DNA of 64,000 bases from Luteimonas suaedae (GCF_008312895.1 NZ_VSSP01000009.1:1-64000); one strand, 5' to 3'. Shown: positions 7,395 to 16,383, counted from the first letter of the stretch. Numbers and translations are program-made. Notes: generated by a model from the sequence alone, not told the origin.

Positions 7395-10160
7395 TCACCA
7401 GCGCTTGGCCACACTCACGCTCAGGAATCTCCCGACGGGCGAGTAGTTGGTCGAGTCGTAAGGTGGATTTCCGACCGACAGCGGCGCATACAGCGGCGGC
7501 TGACGGTCGAATGCATTCATCGCGGAAAGCGCGATGTCGAGCCCGGACCAAGGCCCGTCGCCATCGGCGGTGTCGTAGCGCAACGAGGCATCGACGGTGG
7601 TGAACGACGCCGTCTTCCTGTCGTCCACGGGGTTGGTCACACCACCGACGTAGTTGGCGAAAACAGAAGCGGAAAACCCACCCTGGCTCCAGACCGCACC
7701 GGTACGGCCATTCAACCTGGCAGGATGGAACAAGGTGCCCGACAGGTCGTGGAACGGCTCCCCAGCCAGCCGCTGTTGCGCACTGCGCAACCAGCTTGCC
7801 GAACCGCGCAACTGCAGTCGCGACTCGCCGAGATCCACCCGGTAGGATCCCGAGAGATCCAGGCCCCGGACCCGTTGCGACACCGTGTTGATGTAACGAT
7901 TGAAGGCAATCGCAACGACCTGGCCGGGGTCATAGGGCTCACCCGTGAAGTTGCTGAACTGCGACATCGCCAGCACACTCGCCAGCGCCTCTGCAGTTGG
8001 TCCGTGGTCAATGAAGGCGGCGTACCTCGGATTGCTCAACGCTTCCGCCTGGTACACCAGCGGTTGCGCGATGCGATCGGAGAAGTCGATATCGAACCAG
8101 CTCGCCTCGACTTCGAGGCCCGGCAGGGACACGGGATGGAAAGCGGCCGTGGCACTCCACGTCCGTGCGCGCTCGGGTTCGAGGTCCGGGTTGCCGCCGT
8201 ATGGGACAAGTACCGTCGCACCGGCGGGAAAGCCTGTGCCCCCGAGGGCCGTTGCGGTGTACAGATAGGCGGAGGGCGTCTGGTACCGCTGCAGCAGCGT
8301 CGGTGCCTTGAAGGACTTCCCCCACGACGCCTTGAGCGTGAGATCGGTACCGGCGCGATACACCACGCCAACCTTCGGCGTGACGACCTCGCCGAAACTG
8401 TCGTAATCCTCGCCACGCAGCGCGGCCGTCACCGTGAATCGCGGCACGCTGGGCATCTGCGGACCTGCCCCGACCACCGGCAGGTTGATCTCGGCATAGA
8501 CGAAGCGGCTGCTCTCGCTGCCGGCGGCCCCTATCGCACCGGTGGCCAGATTCTCCTGGACGAACGTGTTCTCCCGGTGTCCGGCGCCGACGGCGAGCCG
8601 CGCGTGCCCGCCGGGCATGGCGAACAGGCTGCCCTCCGCCTCCGCCTCGTATGACACCGTGCGGTTGCGGTAGGACGAAGGGGCCAACGGCGTCACGGCA
8701 CCCGTCGAGCGGGACACGATCGACAGTCCCGTGAGCGTCTCGTCCTCGCCCCACGTGACCCCTGTCGACGATGTCCAGCCACTGGGTAGGGAGAGCTGGA
8801 GGCCAGGCGATGCGAAGGCCGTGGTGGTCGCGGCCGTCGCGGGGAAGTAGCTGTCGGCCGTGGCCGGATAGTAGACAACTTGGTTGCGTTTGGTCCTCAG
8901 TGCATCCAGCCGCAGTTCGACCCCGTCGAAGAGCAGGTGATGGGCGCTGACCAGTCCACTGCGCAACCCGCTCTCCGGGAGCAGCGATGTCGGACCGTCC
9001 AGGTGGCGCGTGTAGTCGCGTTGGCGGGCATCGATCTGTTCGCCGATCGATCTCTTCCAGGTGGCGATCAATCCGCCACCGCGCCAGGGGGCGCCTGCGG
9101 TCATGTCGTACTCACGGGTGGCAAGGCCGCCGTCCGTCGCACTGCCGTACCGCGCACCGACCGAGACTCCCTCGTGGTCGCGCTTGAGGATGACGTTGCC
9201 GACCCCACCGACCGCGTCGGATCCATAGATCGCCGACGCACCATCGGGAATGATCTCCAGCCGATCGATCGCCGCGACCGGGATGGCACCGATGTCGACC
9301 GCCTGCACGAACCCGCTGTAGGCCAGCCGTCTCCCGTTCAACAGCGTGAGCGTGGCGTCCGGACCCAGACCCCGCAGGTTGAGCGCCGAACCGCCGGAAG
9401 TGTTCTGGTTGGCAATACCGCCGCCCTCGGCACCCGCCACGATGCCGGGATTCTGGCCACCGGAGAAGTTCTGCGGCACGCTGCGGATCACCTCGCCCAG
9501 GTCGGTGAACCCTTCTTCCTGAATCCGCTCGGCGCCGATCGTGATCACCGGCGAGGGCGTCGTGCCTCCGCGGATGCGCGTGCCGGTGACCGTGATCGCG
9601 GCAAGATCCGTCGCCTCCGGCTCGGCTTGCGGGGCGGCCCGCTCCGGGTCCGCCGGCACGGACGGCGACACAGGCCCGGCAGTCTTCCCCGTCCGCCCGG
9701 TGATGACGACCTTGCCGTCGGAATAGCCGTACGCCAAGCCGCTGCCGAGCAGCAATCGGTCGAGCGCCTCCCGCCAGCTCATCTGCCCGTGCACCGCTTG
9801 CGCCCGCTTGCCGTCTACCAACCCAGGCGGGTACTCGGGGCGAATACCGCTTTGCGCGCCGAACGCATCCAGCGCCAGACCAAGGTCGCCCGCCGGCAGG
9901 TCAAACGCGTGTACAGCGCCTATCGGCACCTTCTCTTGCGCAGTTGCTGCATGCAGCGGCAGCAGGGATGTCAGCGCAGCGGAAAGGGCGCCTCGCGCCA
10001 ACGTCAGTCTGAACCCGTCAGCCTCGGGTGACAGCCCGATCTCACTTCGTGCCACGTCCGCGCTACCGTCCTGGATGGCGTTCACTGCTGCCACTGGGTG
10101 GGCAATGGACGCCACGATTAGTAGGACCACCCAAACGCCGCATAGAGCACCGCTTGTCAT
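7395..10160 (-). CDS. TonB-dependent receptor with STN domain (lasso locus)
   Basis: A 921-residue outer-membrane receptor. After a signal peptide (about 7-26) there is a second hydrophobic stretch (57-74), an STN domain (84-154, HAFDLPAGDLGLALDAFGAQ), a plug starting near ITVTGTRI (190) and a beta-barrel ending in SVAKRW with terminal aromatic. The first ATG has a strong AGGGAGGG ribosome site. The second hydrophobic stretch looks like a normal STN-receptor signal peptide, so an internal TTG start is possible. It is the first gene of the operon with the isopeptidase, which fits import of a lasso peptide (with or without bound ligand) and its opening in the periplasm. STN domains usually signal to a FecR-type protein, but none is nearby. 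Confidence 0.9.
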   Translation of the reverse strand: MTSGALCGVWVVLLIVASIAHPVAAVNAIQDGSADVARSEIGLSPEADGFRLTLARGALSAALTSLLPLHAATAQEKVPIGAVHAFDLPAGDLGLALDAFGAQSGIRPEYPPGLVDGKRAQAVHGQMSWREALDRLLLGSGLAYGYSDGKVVITGRTGKTAGPVSPSVPADPERAAPQAEPEATDLAAITVTGTRIRGGTTPSPVITIGAERIQEEGFTDLGEVIRSVPQNFSGGQNPGIVAGAEGGGIANQNTSGGSALNLRGLGPDATLTLLNGRRLAYSGFVQAVDIGAIPVAAIDRLEIIPDGASAIYGSDAVGGVGNVILKRDHEGVSVGARYGSATDGGLATREYDMTAGAPWRGGGLIATWKRSIGEQIDARQRDYTRHLDGPTSLLPESGLRSGLVSAHHLLFDGVELRLDALRTKRNQVVYYPATADSYFPATAATTTAFASPGLQLSLPSGWTSSTGVTWGEDETLTGLSIVSRSTGAVTPLAPSSYRNRTVSYEAEAEGSLFAMPGGHARLAVGAGHRENTFVQENLATGAIGAAGSESSRFVYAEINLPVVGAGPQMPSVPRFTVTAALRGEDYDSFGEVVTPKVGVVYRAGTDLTLKASWGKSFKAPTLLQRYQTPSAYLYTATALGGTGFPAGATVLVPYGGNPDLEPERARTWSATAAFHPVSLPGLEVEASWFDIDFSDRIAQPLVYQAEALSNPRYAAFIDHGPTAEALASVLAMSQFSNFTGEPYDPGQVVAIAFNRYINTVSQRVRGLDLSGSYRVDLGESRLQLRGSASWLRSAQQRLAGEPFHDLSGTLFHPARLNGRTGAVWSQGGFSASVFANYVGGVTNPVDDRKTASFTTVDASLRYDTADGDGPWSGLDIALSAMNAFDRQPPLYAPLSVGNPPYDSTNYSPVGRFLSVSVAKRW

Positions 10161-10243
10161 GATCTATCCCTCCCTCTGTCCCGGATGAAGTTGCTGTGCC
10201 CTCCTAGTCCCCGAAGGCGCGGCGCCAAGCAAAACCCCCCAAA

Positions 10244-10288
10244 GCTACGTTAAACGTAGCTTCCTGAATATTACGTTTTACGTAGTAT
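10244..10288. promoter_or_regulatory. Two XRE-type operators between receptor and XRE gene
   Basis: GCTACGTTAAACGTAGC (10244-10260) is a perfect 17-bp palindrome. ATTACGTTTTACGTAGTAT (10270-10288) is a close variant, with centres about 27 bp apart. A third copy lies at 10791-10809 before the second XRE gene. The shared motif upstream of both XRE genes indicates binding by one or both of those proteins; control of the divergent receptor operon is possible. Confidence 0.75.
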
Positions 10289-10342
10289 CCGTGTCAACCG
10301 ATGCTCCGGAAGCTCCTGTGTATCTCCTCCAGGGATGCAGAC

Positions 10343-10672
10343 ATGAGCTCACAGGAAGCCGAGAAGCTCTACGGGCGGCGCCTACGCCAAGCTCGGAAGA
10401 GCTACGGGTTTAGTCAGCCCGAGCTGGGAGTGGCAGCAGGGCTCGACTACTCCGGCGCAGGGGTGACGATCAGTCGTTACGAGAACGGCAGGCACCAGGC
10501 GAGGCCGGGCTTGCATAAGAGACTGGCTCGGGTGCTAGCGCTGCCGCTCACCTACTTCTTCACCGAGGATGATGAAGAGGCGGCGTCGATCGCTGCGGCT
10601 GCGCGGAGCGATGAACCTGCAAAAAGGAAAGCCGATGCCGAGGCGATCATCGCAAAGATGAAGCGCATGTAG
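10343..10672 (+). CDS. XRE-family transcriptional regulator
   Basis: A 109-residue helix-turn-helix protein: YGRRLRQARKSYGFSQPELGVAAGL then ISRYENGRHQARPGLHKRLARVLALPLTYFF, a complete XRE DNA-binding domain, followed by a short charged tail. The start at MSSQEAEK is preferred because homology begins there and GCAGACATGAG gives a plausible start region; an upstream ATG at 10301 would add 14 residues. Two palindromic operators precede it, so autoregulation is likely. It could also repress the divergent lasso receptor operon, whose start is about 80 bp from the nearest operator. Confidence 0.8.
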   Translation: MSSQEAEKLYGRRLRQARKSYGFSQPELGVAAGLDYSGAGVTISRYENGRHQARPGLHKRLARVLALPLTYFFTEDDEEAASIAAAARSDEPAKRKADAEAIIAKMKRM

Positions 10673-10790
10673 CGGTTGCAGCTCACTCTTGGTCTGCGAT
10701 CGCCACGGCAACAAGGGGGATGTGCGTACCTCACTCTCCCGTAAGAGGCGGTTTGGGTAACACGCATCTAATCCTTCCCGGCAACCCAAA

Positions 10791-10809
10791 ATTACGTTTA
10801 TCGTAGTAT
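10791..10809 (+). promoter_or_regulatory. XRE-type operator upstream of the second XRE gene
   Basis: ATTACGTTTATCGTAGTAT, nearly identical to the operator at 10270-10288. It lies 60 bp before the GTG of the second XRE gene. Confidence 0.7.
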
Positions 10810-10868
10810 CGCGTTGGCTCGCGTATCTGGATGCTTCCTTTTGATGGAACTTCAGAACGCACCCGCAC

Positions 10869-11153
10869 GTGGCTGACAAGGATTCGCTTCCGGTCTACAG
10901 CCGCCGGCTGCGTGAGGCTCGTGAAGCTCACGGCATCTCCCAACGCGCCTTGGGCATCCAGGCAGGGTTGGACGAGTTCGTTGCCAGCACGCGCGTCAAC
11001 CGCTACGAAACGGGCGTGCACCAGCCCGACCTACAGACCCTGCAGCATCTTGCGAGAGTCCTTAACCTACCTGTGGCCTACTTCTATGCCGAAGACGACG
11101 AACTGGCGCGACTCATTGCGGAGTTCAAGGTCAAGAGCAAGCGGAAGCACTGA
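10869..11153 (+). CDS. XRE-family transcriptional regulator (second copy)
   Basis: A 94-residue protein built like its upstream neighbour: YSRRLREAREAHGISQRALGIQAGL, VNRYETGVHQPDLQTLQHLARVLNLPVAYFY, then an acidic to basic tail. The two are clear paralogues from a tandem duplication, with their operators duplicated too. The GTG start has no strong ribosome site; no better in-frame start fits the domain. Target genes other than the pair itself are unknown. Confidence 0.75.
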   Translation: MADKDSLPVYSRRLREAREAHGISQRALGIQAGLDEFVASTRVNRYETGVHQPDLQTLQHLARVLNLPVAYFYAEDDELARLIAEFKVKSKRKH

Positions 11154-11525
11154 TCTGAGCCGGGCGGCATTGCCCTACGTTGCACTTCACTGTTCGAAAT
11201 CGACCTCACTAACCACCGCGACGGCTTGGCTCATTGTCCCGGCTCTCGGAGACGGGCAACATCGGATTGTTGTTGCCCCTATCCTAGATGCGCACGCGAC
11301 CGCATGGGATTCAGACTATTCCTACAAGAAAGTAGTGAAAGCGCCGACTTCTTTAGGTATGGCGGAATGGCAAAGTGGCCGTGCCCCGGCAGCACGGCCT
11401 TTGCACCGGCAACGGATGCCGCTCAGCAACAGGAAAGAGGCCGCCGCCTTGAGCAAGCGGTAAAGCTGGGCCGGGGCATCTCCCTATTACAGCTAGTCTG
11501 GCGGTCCGTATAGCCCGCCACGTAC
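11154..11525. other. Gene-free stretch with one strong hairpin
   Basis: No credible coding sequence. GGCCGTGC (11377-11384) pairs perfectly with GCACGGCC (11392-11399) and is followed by only TTT, so it could be a weak terminator or a structural scar. The remainder shows nothing I recognise. Confidence 0.35.
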
Positions 11526-11607
11526 GCCTAACCGCAGGCGTCCTGCCGCCAAACGTGGCCGAGGGTGGTACCGGGCGTCCGCTTCCGGCCATGAGCAGGC
11601 GTTAGTA
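11526..11607 (+). other. attC-like site upstream of the HEPN-like gene
   Basis: GCCTAAC at 11526-11532 and GTTAGTA at 11601-11607 flank paired segments (CCTGC with GCAGG, GTGGCC with GGCCAT), as in the nested arms of an attC. The last base of the R' box departs from consensus and the site is unlike the one at 829-888. If real, it opens a plus-strand cassette carrying the next gene. Confidence 0.35.
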
Positions 11608-11665
11608 GCCAAGTAAAAGTGCATTTCTTCCTTACCTATCGAGTGCTTATGGCGCGTTGTAAGGT

Positions 11666-12967
11666 ATGAAATCGATCCGATCATGTTTGTCAGGTGCCCT
11701 CATGCCTCTTTCACTTGCGGCGCCTCTAAGAGAGCGCCTTATTGAGCAGCTCGTGGCCGAGCTTAATAACGCCACTGTTTTCGCTGACTATTTCATCTCC
11801 GCCTGGTCACTTCGCGGGCTCGCTGGCATCAAGAGCCTGCCTGATAAAGGAGAGCTCGCTGAACAACTGAGCCGCTTCATCGGAGATGATCCTTTCTCAA
11901 CCTTTGCCACCGACGAACTTGACACAGGCTTCAAGGGACCGGGCCCGAACACGGATGCGAATGAGACTCCCCTCGCCAACTACGAAGGTTATGGGGATCT
12001 CGGCAAAGTTGCGTCAGATCTCGTCGAAGCCTTCGCCACGCTCCCTTGGTCCTACGAGCTGACGATCAGATTGCCAAACCCCCTTGGCGCTGCAGTTACT
12101 CGTGAACTTGGCGACACTCCATTGTCACCCCGACATCGGATTGTATCTGGCGCCACGTTAAGCGCAGCGTTTCCTATGGCAGTGCGACACCAGGGTCTCA
12201 TGGGACTCATGTCGAACGCGAGGCCCGCCCCACCGTGGGATGAAGACGGCGGCTATCTCCAGGTCTCAATGAATGGCTACTTCCGAAGCAAGCAGACGGA
12301 GCCATTCTTCGCTGCGCGGGATGATGTACTCACCTTCTTTGGTCTCGGCATCGCGCTGGGCCTCTTTGATGAGTTTCCTTCCGATATCAAGGAGATAGAC
12401 GGAAAGGTGTCGCACCTCTACGTCCATCGCCTCGACGACGGCGCATGGGTGGAGCAAAGCACGCTAGATATTGATGATCAGCACAAGTATGGGATCGGGC
12501 GTCTTGCGCTAGCCGAAGACGCTCGCAACGACCCAAACCTCATGCGCCAGAAGCTTGCTCGGATCGGTTCGGTCTTCCGGTCCGACATGGGAAAAAACAT
12601 TGCCTTGTCCGCCCGCTGGCTATTCGAAAGCTACTGTGGGAGAGATGCGCTGCTACAATACATTCAAGCAGCGGTAGCCATTGAGATTCTGCTCGGAGAT
12701 GAAGAAGCCGATCCGAGTGTCGGACTCACGACTTTGATGGCTAACAGATGTGCCTTTTTGATCGCAAAAACGCCGACGGCGCGAGAGAATCTCCTTAAAC
12801 TTTTTCGCGACATCTATAGGGTCAGGTCTAAAATCGTTCACCGCGGGAAGAGCCGTCTAAATACACAGGAAATAAGGCTATTTCGCTCGCTTCATTTTAT
12901 CCTTAGGATGGTAATCGACACCGAGCAGAGGCTGCTTGAACGAGCGGAAGTGCAACAGAACACCTAA
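11666..12967 (+). CDS. HEPN-like domain protein, probable defence gene
   Basis: A 433-residue protein of clearly lower GC than its surroundings. The C-terminal third has YIQAAVAIEILLG... and IYRVRSKIVHRGKSRL, with the R-x4-H arrangement (RSKIVH) typical of HEPN domains of the ApeA-like kind, which act as ribonucleases in several defence systems. The N-terminal two thirds match nothing I know. Its stop codon lies inside an ACCTAAC box resembling an attC R'' box, and an attC-like site precedes it, so it may be a solo integron cassette. A second ATG at 11702 is an alternative start. RNase activity is an inference from the motif. Confidence 0.7.
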   Translation: MKSIRSCLSGALMPLSLAAPLRERLIEQLVAELNNATVFADYFISAWSLRGLAGIKSLPDKGELAEQLSRFIGDDPFSTFATDELDTGFKGPGPNTDANETPLANYEGYGDLGKVASDLVEAFATLPWSYELTIRLPNPLGAAVTRELGDTPLSPRHRIVSGATLSAAFPMAVRHQGLMGLMSNARPAPPWDEDGGYLQVSMNGYFRSKQTEPFFAARDDVLTFFGLGIALGLFDEFPSDIKEIDGKVSHLYVHRLDDGAWVEQSTLDIDDQHKYGIGRLALAEDARNDPNLMRQKLARIGSVFRSDMGKNIALSARWLFESYCGRDALLQYIQAAVAIEILLGDEEADPSVGLTTLMANRCAFLIAKTPTARENLLKLFRDIYRVRSKIVHRGKSRLNTQEIRLFRSLHFILRMVIDTEQRLLERAEVQQNT

Positions 12968-12981
12968 CCATTGTTCGAAGC
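12962..12981 (+). other. attC-like half-site at the end of the HEPN-like gene
   Basis: ACCTAACCATTGTTCGAAGC has the layout of an R'' box, spacer and L'' box. No matching second arm follows; within about 40 bp the sequence becomes the transposase fragment. This would fit an attC cut by an insertion or deletion. Confidence 0.35.
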
Positions 12982-13003
12982 ATCACGTGAATTTCTGATT
13001 CGG

Positions 13004-13350
13004 TTACTCGATAGACGCAACGTCTTGCGCTTCGCGCTCCAGGCGTCGGCTGGAGGGGATGCGGTTGAGGTAGCCGTAGATGTAGATCTTGAGCAGGGCG
13101 ATCAGGTGATAGGCAGGCCGCCCGCCCACGGCGCGACTGGCAGCCTCGAAGCCCAGCTCGCTCAAGTCGAGGGCTTCGACGAAGGCGTCGACCACCCGCA
13201 CCGGATTGTCTTCGTGGACGTAGTCCTCCAGCCGATCAGGGAGCAGAAGCCCTTGGGAACGATCGACTCCATCTACGAATCGCTTCATGCAGAGTACCCA
13301 TCGACTGGTACTGAGATCTTGCCAGCCAGACGGGGGTTTTCAAACAGCCT
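13004..13350 (-). mobile_element. IS1182-type insertion sequence stump
   Basis: The minus-strand ORF (13004-13288, 94 codons) encodes the transposase N-terminus: MKRFVDGVDRSQGLLLP, EDNPVRVVDAFVEALDL, GRPAYHLIALLKIYIYGYLN and SSRRLEREAQ. This is the DUF772 region of IS1182-family transposases. After EREAQ similarity stops and a few unrelated codons lead to a stop, so about three quarters of the gene is gone. The sequence upstream of the start (to about 13350) probably holds the old left end. The broken side abuts the possible attC half-site of the HEPN-like gene. Confidence 0.75.
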
Positions 13351-13479
13351 CAGCCAGGGGCGGACAGTCGGAAGGCCACTCGCCCCGTTTCTGCGTTCCC
13401 GTGTGTCGGCGGACGGCCAAGGCGTTGCCCCCAGCCGCGCAGCTAACATGGCCACTCAGCATCCCAGGAAGCACAGCCC

Positions 13480-16383
13480 ATGACCGATCGAGTCGATCGC
13501 CTCCGCCAGTTCGTCGACTGGTGCGCCACACACATCTGCGGTGACGAGAAGGGCGAGGCGCAGATCTTCCTTGACCAACTGTTCCGCGCTTTCGGCCACA
13601 CCGGCGTCAAGGAAGCCGGGGCGACGTTCGAGGATCGCGTCAAGAAGGAGCACAAGGGCACCGCCTTCGCCGACCTTGTCTGGAAGCCCGTCGTGCTGAT
13701 TGAGATGAAGAAGCGCGGGACTGACCTGTCAAAGCACTACCGACAGGCGTTCGACTACTGGACCCGCCTCGTTCCTGGCCGTCCACGCTACGTGGTGCTG
13801 TGCAACTTCGACCAGTTCTGGGTTTACGACTTCGAGACCCAGATGGACAGCCCTGTCGACGTGGTCGCGCTGGCGGACCTACCCGAGCGTGACGGCCCAC
13901 TGGCCTTCCTGCTACCTGAGGACGTCAAACCAGTGTTCGGCAACGACCAGGAGCAGGTGACGCGCGACGCCGCTGACCTGCTGGTAGGCCTGTTCCGATC
14001 GCTGGTCGATCGTGACGTCGAGCGCGAGCTTGCTCAGCGCTTCACACTGCAGGCCCTGATGGCGCTGTTCGCCGAAGACATTGGCTTGCTCGAGAAGTAC
14101 TTCTTCGCTCGCCTGCTGGACGATTGCACGACTCCAGCGCTCGCGCACGATCTGATCGGCCAACTTTTTGCCGAGATGAGCGCTCCTGGCATCACCACCG
14201 GCGGACGGTTCAAGGGTGTGCCGTATTTTAACGGCGGTCTATTCCGCGAGCCGGCTCGGGTCGAACTGCTGGTGACTGAAGTCAGCCTACTGCGGCAGGC
14301 TGCGGCGTTCGATTGGGCCAAGGTGCGGCCGGAGATCTTTGGCGCGATCTTCGAGCATAGCCTAGGTGACGTGGAGCGCCATGCCTCCGGCGCGCACTAC
14401 ACCAGCTCCGTCGACATCATGAAGATCGTCGGCCCGACCATCGTCGAGCCGTGGCGCGAGCAAATCGGCAAGGCCAAGACCCTAACCGCACTGGAAGCCC
14501 TGCTTGCACGCATCGAACGCTTCCGTGTGCTCGACCCGGCCTGTGGCTCGGGCAACTTCCTGTACATCGCCTATCGCGAACTCAAGCGGCTGGAAGCGCT
14601 GATCTACGAGCGAATGGGCGAGTTCAAGAGCGTTGACCACAGTCAGCGTCCGTTCGGCTTCGTTAGCAGCAAAAACTTCTATGGGCTGGATATCAACCCG
14701 TTCGCCGTCGAGCTGGCCAAGGTCACCATGATGTTGGCGCATAAGCTGGCCATCGACGAGCTACACATCTCCGAAAAAGCATTGCCGCTGGACAATCTCG
14801 ACGCCAACTTCATCGCCGGGGACGCGCTGCTGCAGGCCGACGGCACTTGGGCGCCGTGGCCGCGGGTCGACGTGATCGTGGGCAACCCGCCATTCCTCGG
14901 CGCCAAGCGGCTCAAGCCCGAGCTCGGTGTAGATTACGTCAACAACGTGCGCAAGGCCTATCCGCAAGTGCCGGGCATGGCCGACTTTTGCGTGTACTGG
15001 TTCCATCGTGCAGCGTCGCACCTGCCCGCCTGCACGCCTGCCGATCCGCTGGCCGGCCGCGCCGGCTTGGTCGGCACCCAGAACATCCGTAACAACGCCA
15101 GCCGCGAGGGCGGACTCGATTTCATCTGCGCGACCGGGACTGTGGTCGAGGCCGTCGACAACCAGCCGTGGTCGGGAGACGCCAACGTACACGTGTCGAT
15201 TGCCAACTGGGTACACACGCTCGATGCAGCGCTGCTGCCGAAGACGCGGCGCTTGTGGTTCAAGGCCGCGCCAGTAGTGGGGAAGAAGGTCAGGAAGAAA
15301 CGGGGCAGTGGCCCAGCCAGCAAGGATTACGAATTAGACGTGCGAGAGGTGGCGCACCTCAATGCGTCACTGTCGGACCGGGTAGATCTAGGCAATGCTA
15401 AGGCGCTGCCCTGCAACAAGGAACCCAAGAAGGTGTTCCAAGGGGTGACGCCGGGGCATGACGGCTTCGTGCTGACGCTGCAGGAGAAGCGTTTTGTCGA
15501 GAGCGACGGCAGCTCCGCCGAAGTGGTCCATCCATACCTGACCGGGCGCGAACTGGTGACCGGCGATGGCACGCCGGAGCGCTTCATTATCGATTTCCAG
15601 CGCCGTGATCTGCTACAGGTGCAGCGGTTTCCGAATGCATTTGAGCGCATACGAAGCTCGGTGCTCCCAGATCGTCAGCGTAAGGCGGACGAGGGTAAGG
15701 ACGTCAATGGAAATATGAGGTCGCACCACAAGCAGTTCTTGGAACGCTGGTGGGCGCTTTCGTGGGATCGAAAGGACCTATTCAGTGGTTTCGAGAGGCT
15801 GCGGGGTCGCTTCATCTGTTGCTCGCGGGTCACCAAGCGTCCGATTTTTCAGTTCCTGACCACCGATGTTTGGCCCAGCGACAAGGTTCAGGCGTTCCTG
15901 TTCGACGACGATTACAGTTTCGGTATTCTGCAGTCTTCAGCGCACTGGCAGTGGTTCCTGGAGAAGTGCTCGAAACTGAAATCGGACTTTAGTTATTCGA
16001 TCGAATCCGTCTTCGACACCTTCCCGTGGCCGCAATCGCCGAGCGCAGCCCAGATCGACGCCATCGCCGACGCGGGCCGCGAGCTACGCGTACTACGCAC
16101 GCAATCACTACAGTCGATCAGCGGCGGCCTGCGCGCCCTGTACCGAACGCTCGACCTGCCCGGCAAGAACCCGCTCAAGGACGCTCACGCCCGTCTAGAC
16201 ACGGCGGTGGTGAGTGCCTACAGCTTTAACCCCAAAGTCGACCTCCTAGAACAACTGCTCACGCTCAACCAGAGTGTCGCCCAGCTCATCAGCGATGAGC
16301 AGGCTGTGACCGCACCGGGTATTCCGGCCGGCTACGCCGATCCGGCTCGGCTGGTAAGCGCCGATGCCATGGGCAGGGTCTGA
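13480..16383 (+). CDS. MmeI-like type IIL restriction-modification enzyme
   Basis: A 967-residue fused enzyme. The N-terminal nuclease domain has Asp65 and E75-M-K77 (ADLVWKPVVLIEMKK), a PD-(D/E)XK arrangement. A helical spacer contains PYFNGGLF. The N6-adenine methylase has DPACGSGNF (about 352-360) and GNPPF (468-472). A target-recognition region and C-terminal helices follow, as in MmeI-family enzymes, which cut about 20 bp from their site and methylate one strand only. Such enzymes work alone, consistent with no separate nuclease or specificity gene beside it. An AGGAA lies ahead of the ATG. All key motifs look intact. The recognition sequence cannot be read from this alone. Confidence 0.85.
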   Translation: MTDRVDRLRQFVDWCATHICGDEKGEAQIFLDQLFRAFGHTGVKEAGATFEDRVKKEHKGTAFADLVWKPVVLIEMKKRGTDLSKHYRQAFDYWTRLVPGRPRYVVLCNFDQFWVYDFETQMDSPVDVVALADLPERDGPLAFLLPEDVKPVFGNDQEQVTRDAADLLVGLFRSLVDRDVERELAQRFTLQALMALFAEDIGLLEKYFFARLLDDCTTPALAHDLIGQLFAEMSAPGITTGGRFKGVPYFNGGLFREPARVELLVTEVSLLRQAAAFDWAKVRPEIFGAIFEHSLGDVERHASGAHYTSSVDIMKIVGPTIVEPWREQIGKAKTLTALEALLARIERFRVLDPACGSGNFLYIAYRELKRLEALIYERMGEFKSVDHSQRPFGFVSSKNFYGLDINPFAVELAKVTMMLAHKLAIDELHISEKALPLDNLDANFIAGDALLQADGTWAPWPRVDVIVGNPPFLGAKRLKPELGVDYVNNVRKAYPQVPGMADFCVYWFHRAASHLPACTPADPLAGRAGLVGTQNIRNNASREGGLDFICATGTVVEAVDNQPWSGDANVHVSIANWVHTLDAALLPKTRRLWFKAAPVVGKKVRKKRGSGPASKDYELDVREVAHLNASLSDRVDLGNAKALPCNKEPKKVFQGVTPGHDGFVLTLQEKRFVESDGSSAEVVHPYLTGRELVTGDGTPERFIIDFQRRDLLQVQRFPNAFERIRSSVLPDRQRKADEGKDVNGNMRSHHKQFLERWWALSWDRKDLFSGFERLRGRFICCSRVTKRPIFQFLTTDVWPSDKVQAFLFDDDYSFGILQSSAHWQWFLEKCSKLKSDFSYSIESVFDTFPWPQSPSAAQIDAIADAGRELRVLRTQSLQSISGGLRALYRTLDLPGKNPLKDAHARLDTAVVSAYSFNPKVDLLEQLLTLNQSVAQLISDEQAVTAPGIPAGYADPARLVSADAMGRV

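Noticed and set aside
11377-11402. Rho-independent terminator after the second XRE gene
   Set aside because: The stem is good, but only three T follow and it is over 200 bp from the gene, so I describe it only as a hairpin.
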